This document shows positions 54,043-61,217 of a stretch of 64,000 nucleotides of DNA, in pieces. How positions within the stretch are numbered: position 1 is the first letter of the stretch; every line of letters starts with the position of its first letter. The notes below the pieces were generated by a model. The model saw only the letters and a program-made list of their open reading frames with translations. It did no database searches and was not told the origin of the DNA. Source of the DNA: Pseudoalteromonas rhizosphaerae (GTDB taxonomy: Bacteria; Pseudomonadota; Gammaproteobacteria; Enterobacterales; Alteromonadaceae); NCBI RefSeq assembly GCF_902498845.1, contig NZ_CABVLM010000019.1, positions 1-64,000 of the forward strand. Direction: 5' to 3'. A program made the position numbers and the translations under genes.

Positions 54043-54657
54043 ATGTCAGAATATAAGTACCCAGCAGCAACCGTTTTTCATCAAGAAGAAATAAAAAAAA
54101 GCACCTTTATTGTGCATATTGCTCATACGCCAGATTTAGCCTCGGCAAAAGCGTTTATCCGTGAGATTGAAAGTAAATATAGCGATGCTCGTCATAACTG
54201 TTGGGCGCATGTTGCAGGTAATCCTGGTGGTAGTCATGTTTATGGTTTCTCTGATGATGGTGAACCAAATGGTACTGCAGGCAAACCTATGCTTAATGTA
54301 TTAATGGGATCTGGGCTTGGAGAAGTCACCGCGGTAGTTACTCGTTATTTTGGCGGTATAAAGCTGGGTACTGGCGGGTTAGTCAGAGCATATGGCGGCT
54401 CGCTAAATAATGCCTTGGCACATTTAACAACTACATTAAAAGTTCCTAGTGTTGAGCTGGTGGGCTGTAGTGATTACAGCGCGCAAGGAGCGATAGAGCA
54501 GTTACTAAAAACGCAATTTCAAGTACTTAACATAGAAAAGCAATTTACTGCTAATATAGAATGGGTTATTACTATAGATAGCCGCCAAGCCACACAAGCC
54601 ATAAAAGATATTTATGATTTGAGCCATGGCGCGGTTGAGTTAAGTATTAAAGAGTAA
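54043..54657 (+). CDS. yigZ: YigZ / IMPACT family protein
   Basis: A 204-residue protein with the IMPACT N-terminal domain. HNCWAHVAG, FSDDGEPNGTAGKPML and RYFGGIKLGTGGLVRAY are the classic motifs. A DUF1949 ferredoxin-like domain forms the C-terminus. In other bacteria it is implicated in translation regulation. ATG at 54043 matches family N-termini; the longer frame runs back through the pepQ terminator. It lies 51 bp before trkH, and the two may be cotranscribed, as yigZ-trkH are in E. coli. Confidence 0.94.
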   Translation: MSEYKYPAATVFHQEEIKKSTFIVHIAHTPDLASAKAFIREIESKYSDARHNCWAHVAGNPGGSHVYGFSDDGEPNGTAGKPMLNVLMGSGLGEVTAVVTRYFGGIKLGTGGLVRAYGGSLNNALAHLTTTLKVPSVELVGCSDYSAQGAIEQLLKTQFQVLNIEKQFTANIEWVITIDSRQATQAIKDIYDLSHGAVELSIKE

Positions 54658-54708
54658 GACAATAGCATTCACGCACTAATCATTACTTAATAAAAAAGCG
54701 ATAGCTCA

Positions 54709-56160
54709 ATGCAATTTCGTACCATCATAAAAATTCTCGGCCAACTGGTTGTACTGTTCAGTATCACTATGGTGCCGCCGGCAATTGTATCGCTCATTTA
54801 TAAAGATGGTGGTGGCGTGCCATTTGTTCTCGCATTTATATTCAGTGTCATTATTGGTTTACTTGCATACTATCCAAATAGACGCGAGCAGGGAGATTTA
54901 AAAGCTCGCGAAGGTTTTTTAATTGTGGTGCTATTTTGGTTAGTTCTAGGGGCATTCGCATCTTTACCGCTGATTTTTTTACAAGAACCTAATTTATCAT
55001 TAGCGGATGCGGTATTCGAAGCGTTTTCAGGGCTAACTACAACCGGTGCTACAGTGTTAACAGGCATTGAATATCTCCCTAAATCGGTATTGTTTTATCG
55101 CCAACAACTGCAATGGTTAGGCGGTATGGGGATAATCGTATTAGCGGTTGCAGTGCTACCCATGCTTGGCGTTGGTGGTATGCAGTTGTATCGAGCTGAA
55201 ACTCCAGGGCCTGTAAAAGATTCCAAAATGACGCCACGTATTGCCGATACCGCAAAACATCTTTGGTATATTTATGTGTCGTTAACTATCGCGTGTACTT
55301 TAGCGTACTGGGCTGCCGGAATGAATTGGTTTGATGCTATTTGTCATTCATTTTCTACTGTTGCAATAGGCGGATTCTCTACTTACGATGCTTCTATGGG
55401 ACATTTTGACAGTCCATTAATCAACTTTATTTGCGTGATATTTCTAATCATCGCTGCCGTTAATTTCACCTTGCATTACGCAGCTGTTTCGAGTCGAAAT
55501 CTCAGAGTGTATATCCGCGACCCTGAGTTTAAAGTGTTTTTGTTTATTCAACTAGCGCTGGTGATAGTGTGTTTTACGGTACTGTCGTCCAATAACATAT
55601 ATGCAAACGGTGACGAAACGCTCGATCAGGCATTATTTCAAGCGGTATCAATTAGTACTACTGCGGGTTTTGCCACCGATAATTTTTCAGCATGGCCCTT
55701 ATTCTTGCCTATTTTACTGATATTTTCGAGCTTTATTGGTGGTTGTGCAGGTTCCACTGGCGGCGGTATGAAAGTAGTCCGAGTGTTTTTACTTTATCTG
55801 CAAGGAATACGTGAGCTTAATCGGTTAGTGCATCCTCGTGCTATTTACTCTATTAAACTTGGTCGTAAGGCATTACCAGATAAAGTAGTTGAAGCCGTAT
55901 GGGGATTTTTCTCTGCTTATGCGTTGGTATTTGTCATTATTATGTTAGCGTTAATGGGGACCGGTATGGATAACATAACGGCGTTCTCAGCCACCGCAGC
56001 TTGCTTAAATAACCTCGGCCCTGGTTTGGGGGATGTTGCGTCGCATTATGGCGCTATTAGTGATGGCGCTAAATGGCTATTAACCATTGCGATGGTGTTC
56101 GGGCGATTAGAGATATTCACCTTATTAGTGTTGTTTACACCGACCTTCTGGCGTGGTTAG
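54709..56160 (+). CDS. trkH: Trk potassium uptake protein TrkH
   Basis: A 483-residue K+ channel subunit made of four M1-P-M2 repeats. Selectivity-filter segments are visible as TTTGATVLTG, TVAIGGFST, STTAGFATDN and NNLGPGLG. It works with the gating ring TrkA, whose gene is partly present at the right edge. Length is normal. Confidence 0.97.
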   Translation: MQFRTIIKILGQLVVLFSITMVPPAIVSLIYKDGGGVPFVLAFIFSVIIGLLAYYPNRREQGDLKAREGFLIVVLFWLVLGAFASLPLIFLQEPNLSLADAVFEAFSGLTTTGATVLTGIEYLPKSVLFYRQQLQWLGGMGIIVLAVAVLPMLGVGGMQLYRAETPGPVKDSKMTPRIADTAKHLWYIYVSLTIACTLAYWAAGMNWFDAICHSFSTVAIGGFSTYDASMGHFDSPLINFICVIFLIIAAVNFTLHYAAVSSRNLRVYIRDPEFKVFLFIQLALVIVCFTVLSSNNIYANGDETLDQALFQAVSISTTAGFATDNFSAWPLFLPILLIFSSFIGGCAGSTGGGMKVVRVFLLYLQGIRELNRLVHPRAIYSIKLGRKALPDKVVEAVWGFFSAYALVFVIIMLALMGTGMDNITAFSATAACLNNLGPGLGDVASHYGAISDGAKWLLTIAMVFGRLEIFTLLVLFTPTFWRG

Positions 56161-56210
56161 TTTGTATAAAAGCGAGCACTTGTACAAGGTTATTTATAGT
56201 TGGAAAGGAA

Positions 56211-56891
56211 ATGGCAAAAACAAGACAACAATTAAACTTAGAAAACCTTGCCTACATTAGTGCTGGTAGCATTGTTGATGTCGAAATATTAACACCCACA
56301 GCCAGTAAGCGAATTAAAACTGAATTTGTTGGTTTATTGCATGAGCGTTTTGTGATTTTAAATTATCCATCAGCCAAGCGCTTAAGTAACGCGGGTGAAT
56401 ATTTAAAAGATGGTGTTGTGGTGATCGTCAGAGCGGTGCTTGAAACCGGTGGCGGGCAAGTTATAGCATTTCGTCAGCAGGTTATGTCAGTGTCGTCGCA
56501 CCCGGCACGGCTTATTTATTTAAATTTCCCAACTGAAGTGCAATTATTTAGTTTGCGATCACAAACTCGTATTCCCACATTATTAGCTGCAAAAATAAAG
56601 TTTAATGACGAACGCGAGATGCAAGGAGTTATTAAAGATATCTCAGTAACTGGGGTAATGTTTGATGTAAAAAGTAAAGCTGATCTCAGTGAATTAAAGA
56701 ATACTCAGTGTCATATTATGCTCGATAAAAACAATAAAGGTGTTACTGAGTTTAGCGGACAAATATGCAGTGTTAAAAGCCATGCCACTAGCGCCCAGTT
56801 TGGTATTCAACTAACTGCAAGTGAAGACGAGATGAAAACTTTCATGAAAGACCACTTTATTGACCTTTCAGTGCTTGAGCCACTGGTGTAA
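56211..56891 (+). CDS. PilZ domain protein, YcgR-like c-di-GMP receptor
   Basis: A 226-residue protein. The N-terminal ~110 residues look like the YcgR flagellar-brake domain. The PilZ domain that follows has the c-di-GMP motifs RSQTR (RxxxR) near residue 118 and DISVTG ([D/N]xSxxG) near 145. It probably responds to cyclic di-GMP and affects motility or surface behaviour. ATG at 56211 has GGAAAGGA directly upstream; the longer frame overlaps trkH. It lies 50 bp after trkH. Confidence 0.88.
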   Translation: MAKTRQQLNLENLAYISAGSIVDVEILTPTASKRIKTEFVGLLHERFVILNYPSAKRLSNAGEYLKDGVVVIVRAVLETGGGQVIAFRQQVMSVSSHPARLIYLNFPTEVQLFSLRSQTRIPTLLAAKIKFNDEREMQGVIKDISVTGVMFDVKSKADLSELKNTQCHIMLDKNNKGVTEFSGQICSVKSHATSAQFGIQLTASEDEMKTFMKDHFIDLSVLEPLV

Positions 56892-57343
56892 ATTTGTGCA
56901 TATTCGCTGTTTTGCGACAAAATAGCGGATATACCGTAACCCACCTTAAAGAACTCTAAATTTATTTTTATTGTTATTAATTATCAGTAACATAGGCTTT
57001 TTATTTATTTCAGTTGCTAATTTTCAGCTGGTTAATTTCAGCGCCTGTCACTTTTCTTGCCTATAAAAATATAAATACGAACACTGTAAGTACGGATCTG
57101 TGTCTTTTCTATTAAACCTAATTGATTGATTTTTATAAACTATATTTCATAGGTGGTTTACGTGTTGCTAAAAAGCAACAAAAAACACCGTAAATAGCCA
57201 GTCAAAAGTAAAATTTATTTTTAACAATTTGATTTTAAACGTTTTTTAAAATGTGGCACCGAAGTTGTAATAGTCTAGTTGTACAGAACGAAAATGTGAT
57301 TAGCACATCGTTCGAAACCATAAACATTGAAGGAATATTTATT
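56892..57343. promoter_or_regulatory. Leader/promoter region of EF-hand cluster 1
   Basis: A 452-bp AT-rich gap. It holds a nested inverted repeat at 57157-57194 (TTTACG...CGTAAA around GTTGCT-AAAA-AGCAAC) and the motif TGGCACCGAAGTTGTAATA at 57254-57272. That motif recurs word for word in front of the second cluster. The last 90 bp are also similar between the two clusters up to the ATG. No gene is supported. Confidence 0.55.
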
Positions 57344-57556
57344 ATGAACACATTAAATAAAACGTTGGCACTTATTGCTCTAGCATCTTCTTCAGCCGCA
57401 TTTGCTGCAACAGACTTTGACACATTAGATGTTGATGGTAATGGCGCAATTAGCCAAAGTGAAGCTTCAGTTGATGCTGAGCTTATGAGCCAATTTGCAG
57501 AGCTTGATACTGACGGTAACGGCGAACTTTCAAAAGCAGAGTTTTCAAAAGCTTAA
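57344..57556 (+). CDS. Secreted two-EF-hand mini-protein, copy 1
   Basis: A 70-residue protein with a 21-residue signal peptide (MNTLNKTLALIALASSSAAFA). The mature ~49 residues contain two canonical 12-residue EF-hand loops, DVDGNGAISQSE and DTDGNGELSKAE. Both have all usual Ca2+ ligands, including the final Glu, so one Ca2+-binding EF pair per molecule is expected, in the periplasm or outside. Function unknown. It is the first of seven paralogues. The in-frame upstream extension (from 57251) is rejected because AAGGA and the conserved leader precede this ATG. Confidence 0.85.
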   Translation: MNTLNKTLALIALASSSAAFAATDFDTLDVDGNGAISQSEASVDAELMSQFAELDTDGNGELSKAEFSKA

Positions 57557-57568
57557 TGTCGCTTTTTG

Positions 57569-57591
57569 ACAGGGAAAAATGAAAAGGACTT
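57569..57591 (+). repeat. Recurrent intercistronic motif, copy 1
   Basis: ACAGGGAAAAATGAAAAGG followed by ACTT, 13 bp after the stop of EF-hand copy 1. Similar sequence recurs after EF-hand copies 4, 5 and 6 (58590, 60583, 60881). Confidence 0.45.
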
Positions 57592-57633
57592 CGTAACACA
57601 CTATTCATCATCTCAGGTGAAAGGAGATAACCA

Positions 57634-57852
57634 ATGAACATACTAAATAAAGCGATAGTACTTATTGCATTAACCTCTTCATCAGCAGCATTTGCTTTTG
57701 AGGCGTTAGACTTTGATACCCTTGATGTTGATGAAAATGGTGTGATCAGTCAAGTTGAAGCCGCAGAAGATGCTGAGCTTTTAAATAGATTTGCAGAGCG
57801 TGATACTGACCAAAACGGTGAGTTATCAAAAGAAGAGTTTTCAAAAGCTTAA
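57634..57852 (+). CDS. Secreted two-EF-hand mini-protein, copy 2
   Basis: A 72-residue paralogue with a signal peptide ending near AFAFE and loops DVDENGVISQVE and DTDQNGELSKEE. It is the most diverged member of cluster 1 in its first half (EALDFDTL insertion, AEDAELLNRFAERD linker). Its 3' end is nearly identical to copy 3 because it lies at the edge of a 361-bp tandem duplication. GGTGAAAGGAGATAACC precedes the ATG. Confidence 0.85.
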   Translation: MNILNKAIVLIALTSSSAAFAFEALDFDTLDVDENGVISQVEAAEDAELLNRFAERDTDQNGELSKEEFSKA

Positions 57853-58095
57853 TAATTTAATACTGAGTTTATCCTGAGTTGCCAAAGACAACCTAAGTGG
57901 GCAAGGAACCCATGATAAAGGATAACAAGGAAGACTTTACTCGCATTGAAAACCAGTATTGAGACAAATTTTTTGATAGTACATTGAAGGAATATTAATT
58001 ATGAACACATTAAATAAAACATTAGCACTTATTGCACTGGCATCTTCATCAGCGGCGTTTGCTGCTACCGATTTTGATACGCTAGATGTTGATGG
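57790..58095 (+). repeat. Tandem duplication, left copy (306 bp compared, 361-bp period)
   Basis: This block runs from the end of EF-hand copy 2, through the intercistronic spacer, into the first half of copy 3. It recurs at 58151-58456 with only three mismatches (57800, the AAGG/AGGG site near 57904, and one synonymous change). The duplication is therefore recent. Confidence 0.92.
57859..57960 (+). other. Foldable intercistronic RNA element, copy A
   Basis: AATACTG/CAGTATT (57859-57865, 57954-57960) closes a structure enclosing TTATCCT/AGGATAA (57869-57875, 57919-57925). Within it are hairpins GTTG...CAAC (57878-57892) and TGGG...CCCA (57898-57912). The copy 361 bp later differs only in the loop of the last hairpin, consistent with but not proof of a selected RNA structure. 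Confidence 0.5.
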
Positions 58096-58213
58096 GAATG
58101 GAGCTCTGAGCCAGCAAGAAGCATCAATGGGTGGTATTACATCTACAACATTTGCAGAGCTTGATACTGACCAAAACGGTGAGTTATCAAAAGAAGAGTT
58201 TTCAAAAGCTTAA
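58001..58213 (+). CDS. Secreted two-EF-hand mini-protein, copy 3
   Basis: A 70-residue paralogue with the same signal peptide as copy 1 and loops DVDGNGALSQQE and DTDQNGELSKEE. The linker (ASMGGITSTTFAELD) differs from its neighbours. Its 5' half is shared with copy 4 and its 3' half with copy 2, as expected from unequal crossing-over. Leader ATTGAAGGAATATTAATT precedes the ATG. Confidence 0.85.
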   Translation: MNTLNKTLALIALASSSAAFAATDFDTLDVDGNGALSQQEASMGGITSTTFAELDTDQNGELSKEEFSKA

Positions 58214-58456
58214 TAATTTAATACTGAGTTTATCCTGAGTTGCCAAAGACAACCTAAGTGGGCAGGGAACCCATGATAAAGGATAACAAGGAAGACTTTA
58301 CTCGCATTGAAAACCAGTATTGAGACAAATTTTTTGATAGTACATTGAAGGAATATTAATTATGAACACATTAAATAAAACATTAGCACTTATCGCACTG
58401 GCATCTTCATCAGCGGCGTTTGCTGCTACCGATTTTGATACGCTAGATGTTGATGG
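58151..58456 (+). repeat. Tandem duplication, right copy
   Basis: Near-identical to 57790-58095 at an offset of 361 bp. It covers the end of EF-hand copy 3, the spacer, and the start of copy 4. The second intercistronic RNA element lies at 58220-58321. Confidence 0.92.
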
Positions 58457-58574
58457 CAACGGCGCAATCAGCCAAAGTGAAGCATCGGTTGATGCTGAGC
58501 TTATGAGTAAATTTGCAGAGCTTGATACAGACGGTAACGGTGAGCTCTCAAAAGCTGAGTTCGCAAAGGCCTAA
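58362..58574 (+). CDS. Secreted two-EF-hand mini-protein, copy 4
   Basis: A 70-residue paralogue almost identical in protein sequence to copy 1: loops DVDGNGAISQSE and DTDGNGELSKAE, linker ASVDAELMSKFAELD. Its nucleotide 5' half matches copy 3. It is the last gene of cluster 1, followed by the recurrent motif and a strong terminator. Confidence 0.85.
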   Translation: MNTLNKTLALIALASSSAAFAATDFDTLDVDGNGAISQSEASVDAELMSKFAELDTDGNGELSKAEFAKA

Positions 58575-58589
58575 TTATAGCTTCCGCCT

Positions 58590-58612
58590 ACAAGGAATTT
58601 TAAAAGGACTTT
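58590..58612 (+). repeat. Recurrent intercistronic motif, copy 2
   Basis: ACAAGGAATTTTAAAAGG followed by ACTTT after EF-hand copy 4. The AAGG...CTT arms around TTTTAAAA could pair. Confidence 0.45.
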
Positions 58613-58630
58613 TACATTGATTACGTTCAA

Positions 58631-58661
58631 AAGCAGCCAATACCCCCGGGCTGCTTTTTTT
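58631..58661 (+). terminator. Intrinsic terminator of EF-hand cluster 1
   Basis: Stem AAGCAGCC / GGCTGCTT with a 10-nt loop followed by a run of T. It separates the cluster from the DUF998-like gene. Confidence 0.85.
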
Positions 58662-58756
58662 ATGCCTGTGTGCTTCCTGTGCGGTTAAGTATATTATTTA
58701 CAACATAAATACATCAGCTTATTATCGTGGTATTAATTTATACATGGAAGTTGCTA

Positions 58757-59350
58757 ATGTTAGAGATTATTAGTTTATATTCAGCACTAAGCGCGAGTAT
58801 ATGGATTGTTGCTGGGGTGTATATCGCTGGTAGGTGTTATCCAAACTATAGTCATGCAAAGCAATTTTGCAGCGAGCTCGGTGCTGCTGGCAGTCCCACG
58901 GAAAAACTATCCCCGCTTATTAATAACTATCCTCTTGGGTTACTATTTTGTTTATTTGGTTGGTATGTCGTACAGCTGGAAAATACCGCTATATTAATTA
59001 TGTTGGTCGGTTGGCTTGTCATGATTCATGGTGTGGGTACCTGGATTGCCGGTTACTTCCCCATGGATGCGGATCCTAATACTAAAAACCCTACTTTGAG
59101 TTGCCAAATACATTCTTGGGCTGGCTTGGTAATGCTGCTGTCTTTGCTGATTGCGCCAATTTTTGTTGCTGTAAGTTCATATACCGGTATTTCATTTCGG
59201 CTTTTTTCAATTTTGTGTGTGTGTATTACCTGTTACTTTTTAGTTTTGTTGACGCAAGCATTTAAGCAAAAAGGCAGTGTAGGCACTTATCAACGATTAG
59301 CTTATGGTGTGCAGTTGTTGTGGTTGAGTGCATTTTCGTTGGTGCTTTAA
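58757..59350 (+). CDS. DUF998-like membrane protein
   Basis: A 197-residue protein with about six predicted membrane helices (starting IISLYSALSASIWIVAGVYIAG; NYPLGLLFCLFGWYVV; AILIMLVGWLVMIHG; and others). The G-x-FPMDADPNT loop is typical of DUF998. Function unknown. ATG at 58757 has GGAAG six bases upstream; an earlier in-frame start lacks this. It sits between the two EF-hand clusters, 29 bp before the OsmC-like gene. Confidence 0.78.
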   Translation: MLEIISLYSALSASIWIVAGVYIAGRCYPNYSHAKQFCSELGAAGSPTEKLSPLINNYPLGLLFCLFGWYVVQLENTAILIMLVGWLVMIHGVGTWIAGYFPMDADPNTKNPTLSCQIHSWAGLVMLLSLLIAPIFVAVSSYTGISFRLFSILCVCITCYFLVLLTQAFKQKGSVGTYQRLAYGVQLLWLSAFSLVL

Positions 59351-59379
59351 CCGTAAAATAATTTTTAATGGGAGTTTCA

Positions 59380-59850
59380 ATGTCTGAATATGTAGCAAGT
59401 GTTGTCTGGTCTCGCCAAGCAGAAGAGTTGTTTATTGATAATAAATATAGCCGAGCTCACCAGTGGCAATTTGATGGTGGGGCAACTATTGCTGCATCTT
59501 CCTCACCGCATATCGTGCCACTACCATATTCTATGGCAGAAAGTGTCGACCCCGAAGAGGCATTTATTGCGTCATTGTCGAGCTGTCATATGTTATTTTT
59601 CTTATCTATTGCGGCAAAAAATAAGTTTATAGTTGATAGCTATCAAGATGATGCCGTTGGTTTGATGCAGCGCGCTAGTGATGGGCGTATGTCGATGACT
59701 CAAGTAACTTTAAAACCATGTGTGAAGTTTGCCGAAAATGAGCAACCTAGTGCAGAGCAATTAGAAGAAATGCATCATCAGGCTCATGAGTTATGTTTTA
59801 TCGCCAATTCGGTGAAAACACATATTGTGATTGAAATTGTTGGTGCTTAA
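59380..59850 (+). CDS. OsmC family protein (Ohr/OsmC-like peroxidase)
   Basis: A 156-residue OsmC-fold protein. The two redox cysteines are recognisable in SLSSCHMLFFLS and HELCFIANS, the arrangement used to reduce organic hydroperoxides. PEEAFIASLSSCH matches the family signature. ATG at 59380 follows GGGAG by five bases. It is probably cotranscribed with the DUF998-like gene and may answer oxidative stress, although the partner reductant is not evident. Confidence 0.9.
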   Translation: MSEYVASVVWSRQAEELFIDNKYSRAHQWQFDGGATIAASSSPHIVPLPYSMAESVDPEEAFIASLSSCHMLFFLSIAAKNKFIVDSYQDDAVGLMQRASDGRMSMTQVTLKPCVKFAENEQPSAEQLEEMHHQAHELCFIANSVKTHIVIEIVGA

Positions 59851-60355
59851 TTAAATTGTAAGAATACCCAGAGCGTTAAAACTGCAATATCGTTGCTATT
59901 GTTTCGCACAATGGCAACAAAACACGAATTTTCATAAACTAACTGCGTTTTTATTTTTTACTTACCAAAATAAATTTAATTTCCCCTTACAATTCAGATT
60001 GTTAATTTATGAAAAAAATTTAATTTTTATCAGTTAAAGTTGCTGTTCAGTTGCGGTTAGGGTGCTCATCTTTGAAAAAAACACTATTATCAGCATAGTT
60101 TATCGAGTTGTGTCATTTTTATAAATATTAACCATTTGATTTATATGGTTTTATAGGTTAGCGCATAAATTTTGTTGCTAAACTGCTACAGAATAGTCCT
60201 TCTAAATTCCACGAAAACATCAAAATACAATGTAACTTCATGATTTTTAATGATAATAAATTGTTGGCACCGAAGTTGTAATACTCTAGTTGTCTTGAAC
60301 GAAACGGTGATTATCACTTAAGTTCACAACCATAAACTTTGAAGGAATATTTATT
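59851..60355. promoter_or_regulatory. Leader/promoter region of EF-hand cluster 2
   Basis: A 505-bp AT-rich gap. A hairpin GTTGCTATTGT / ACAATGGCAAC (59892-59918) follows the OsmC-like gene. TGGCACCGAAGTTGTAATA at 60265-60283 repeats the motif before cluster 1. Downstream words (TCTAGTTGT, GAACGAAA, GTGATTA, CATAAAC, TTGAAGGAATATT) are also shared, so the promoter region was duplicated along with the genes. Confidence 0.55.
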
Positions 60356-60568
60356 ATGAACACATTAAATAAAACATTAGCACTTATCGCATTAGCTTCT
60401 TCATCAGCAGCATTTGCAGGTACTGACTTTGACACCTTAGATGTTGATGGTAGCGGCACGATCAGCCAAAGCGAAGCGGCAGTTGATGCAAAATTAATGA
60501 GCCAGTTTGCTGAGTTAGATACTGATGGTAATGGTGAGCTTTCAAAAGCTGAGTTTTCTGAAGCGTAA
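60356..60568 (+). CDS. Secreted two-EF-hand mini-protein, copy 5
   Basis: A 70-residue paralogue opening cluster 2, with the standard signal peptide. Loops are DVDGSGTISQSE (Ser at loop position 5) and DTDGNGELSKAE. Most like copies 1 and 4. The leader and promoter-proximal motif match those of copy 1. Confidence 0.85.
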   Translation: MNTLNKTLALIALASSSAAFAGTDFDTLDVDGSGTISQSEAAVDAKLMSQFAELDTDGNGELSKAEFSEA

Positions 60569-60582
60569 TCGCTTATTTTCAT

Positions 60583-60605
60583 ACAAGGATCTTTGCAAAG
60601 GACCT
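60583..60605 (+). repeat. Recurrent intercistronic motif, copy 3
   Basis: ACAAGGATCTTTGCAAAGG followed by ACCT after EF-hand copy 5. AGG...CCT arms flank the palindrome TTTGCAAA. Confidence 0.45.
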
Positions 60606-60652
60606 GCGCATTTGATTAAGCAAGCACACTAAATTTTGGAAGGAAGATAATT

Positions 60653-60865
60653 ATGAACACACTAAATAAAACCTTAGCACTTATCGCGTTGGCATCATCA
60701 TCAGCTGCTTTTGCAGCAACTGACTTCGATACTCTTGATGTTGATGGCAATGGTGTAATCAGCCAACAAGAAGCATCTGCTGATGCGACTATTTCAGCTA
60801 AGTTTGCTGAGCTTGATACTGACCAAAACGGTGAGTTATCAAAAGAAGAATTTTCAAAAGCGTAA
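60653..60865 (+). CDS. Secreted two-EF-hand mini-protein, copy 6
   Basis: A 70-residue paralogue with loops DVDGNGVISQQE and DTDQNGELSKEE and linker ASADATISAKFAELD. The second loop matches copies 2 and 3, so both loop types occur in each cluster. GGAAGGAAG precedes the ATG. Confidence 0.85.
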   Translation: MNTLNKTLALIALASSSAAFAATDFDTLDVDGNGVISQQEASADATISAKFAELDTDQNGELSKEEFSKA

Positions 60866-60880
60866 TTTCAGTTTCCACAA

Positions 60881-60904
60881 ACAGGGATCTCTGAAAAGGA
60901 TTTC
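60881..60904 (+). repeat. Recurrent intercistronic motif, copy 4
   Basis: ACAGGGATCTCTGAAAAGG followed by ATTTC after EF-hand copy 6. Confidence 0.4.
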
Positions 60905-60932
60905 TTTCTTTTAAATTATTAGGAATAACACT

Positions 60933-61148
60933 ATGAAACATATTAATACAGCACTTGCTATTTTTGCCTTAGCGGCTTCATCAACTGCGTTTGCAGCAGT
61001 TAGTTTTGACACATTTGATACTGATGGAGACAGCGTGATTAGCCAAAAAGAAGCCTCTGTGAATGCACAGTTAGTTGAAATTTTTGCTGACTTAGATACA
61101 GATCAAAATGGTGAGCTATCGAAAGAAGAGTTTGCCAGAGTACAATAA
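60933..61148 (+). CDS. Secreted two-EF-hand mini-protein, copy 7 (divergent)
   Basis: A 71-residue, most divergent paralogue (signal peptide MKHINTALAIFALAASSTAFA). The first loop DTDGDSVISQKE has Ser instead of the invariant Gly at position 6, which may weaken Ca2+ binding. The second loop DTDQNGELSKEE is canonical. It closes cluster 2 and is followed by a strong bidirectional terminator. Confidence 0.82.
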   Translation: MKHINTALAIFALAASSTAFAAVSFDTFDTDGDSVISQKEASVNAQLVEIFADLDTDQNGELSKEEFARVQ

Positions 61149-61163
61149 AACGTACAGCACAGT

Positions 61164-61199
61164 ACCAAAAAAGCAGCTTCATTAAGCTGCTTTTTTGGT
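61164..61199. terminator. Bidirectional terminator between EF-hand cluster 2 and TonB receptor
   Basis: A 16-bp perfect stem (ACCAAAAAAGCAGCTT with its complement, four-base loop CATT) lies between convergent genes. T-tracts occur in both directions. Confidence 0.9.
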
Positions 61200-61217
61200 T
61201 AACTTGAAGGTGGCTTG

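Noticed and set aside
57251..57343. 31-codon N-terminal extension of EF-hand copy 1
   Set aside because: It would hide the signal peptide, which is shared by the paralogues immediately after their AAGGA ribosome-binding sites.
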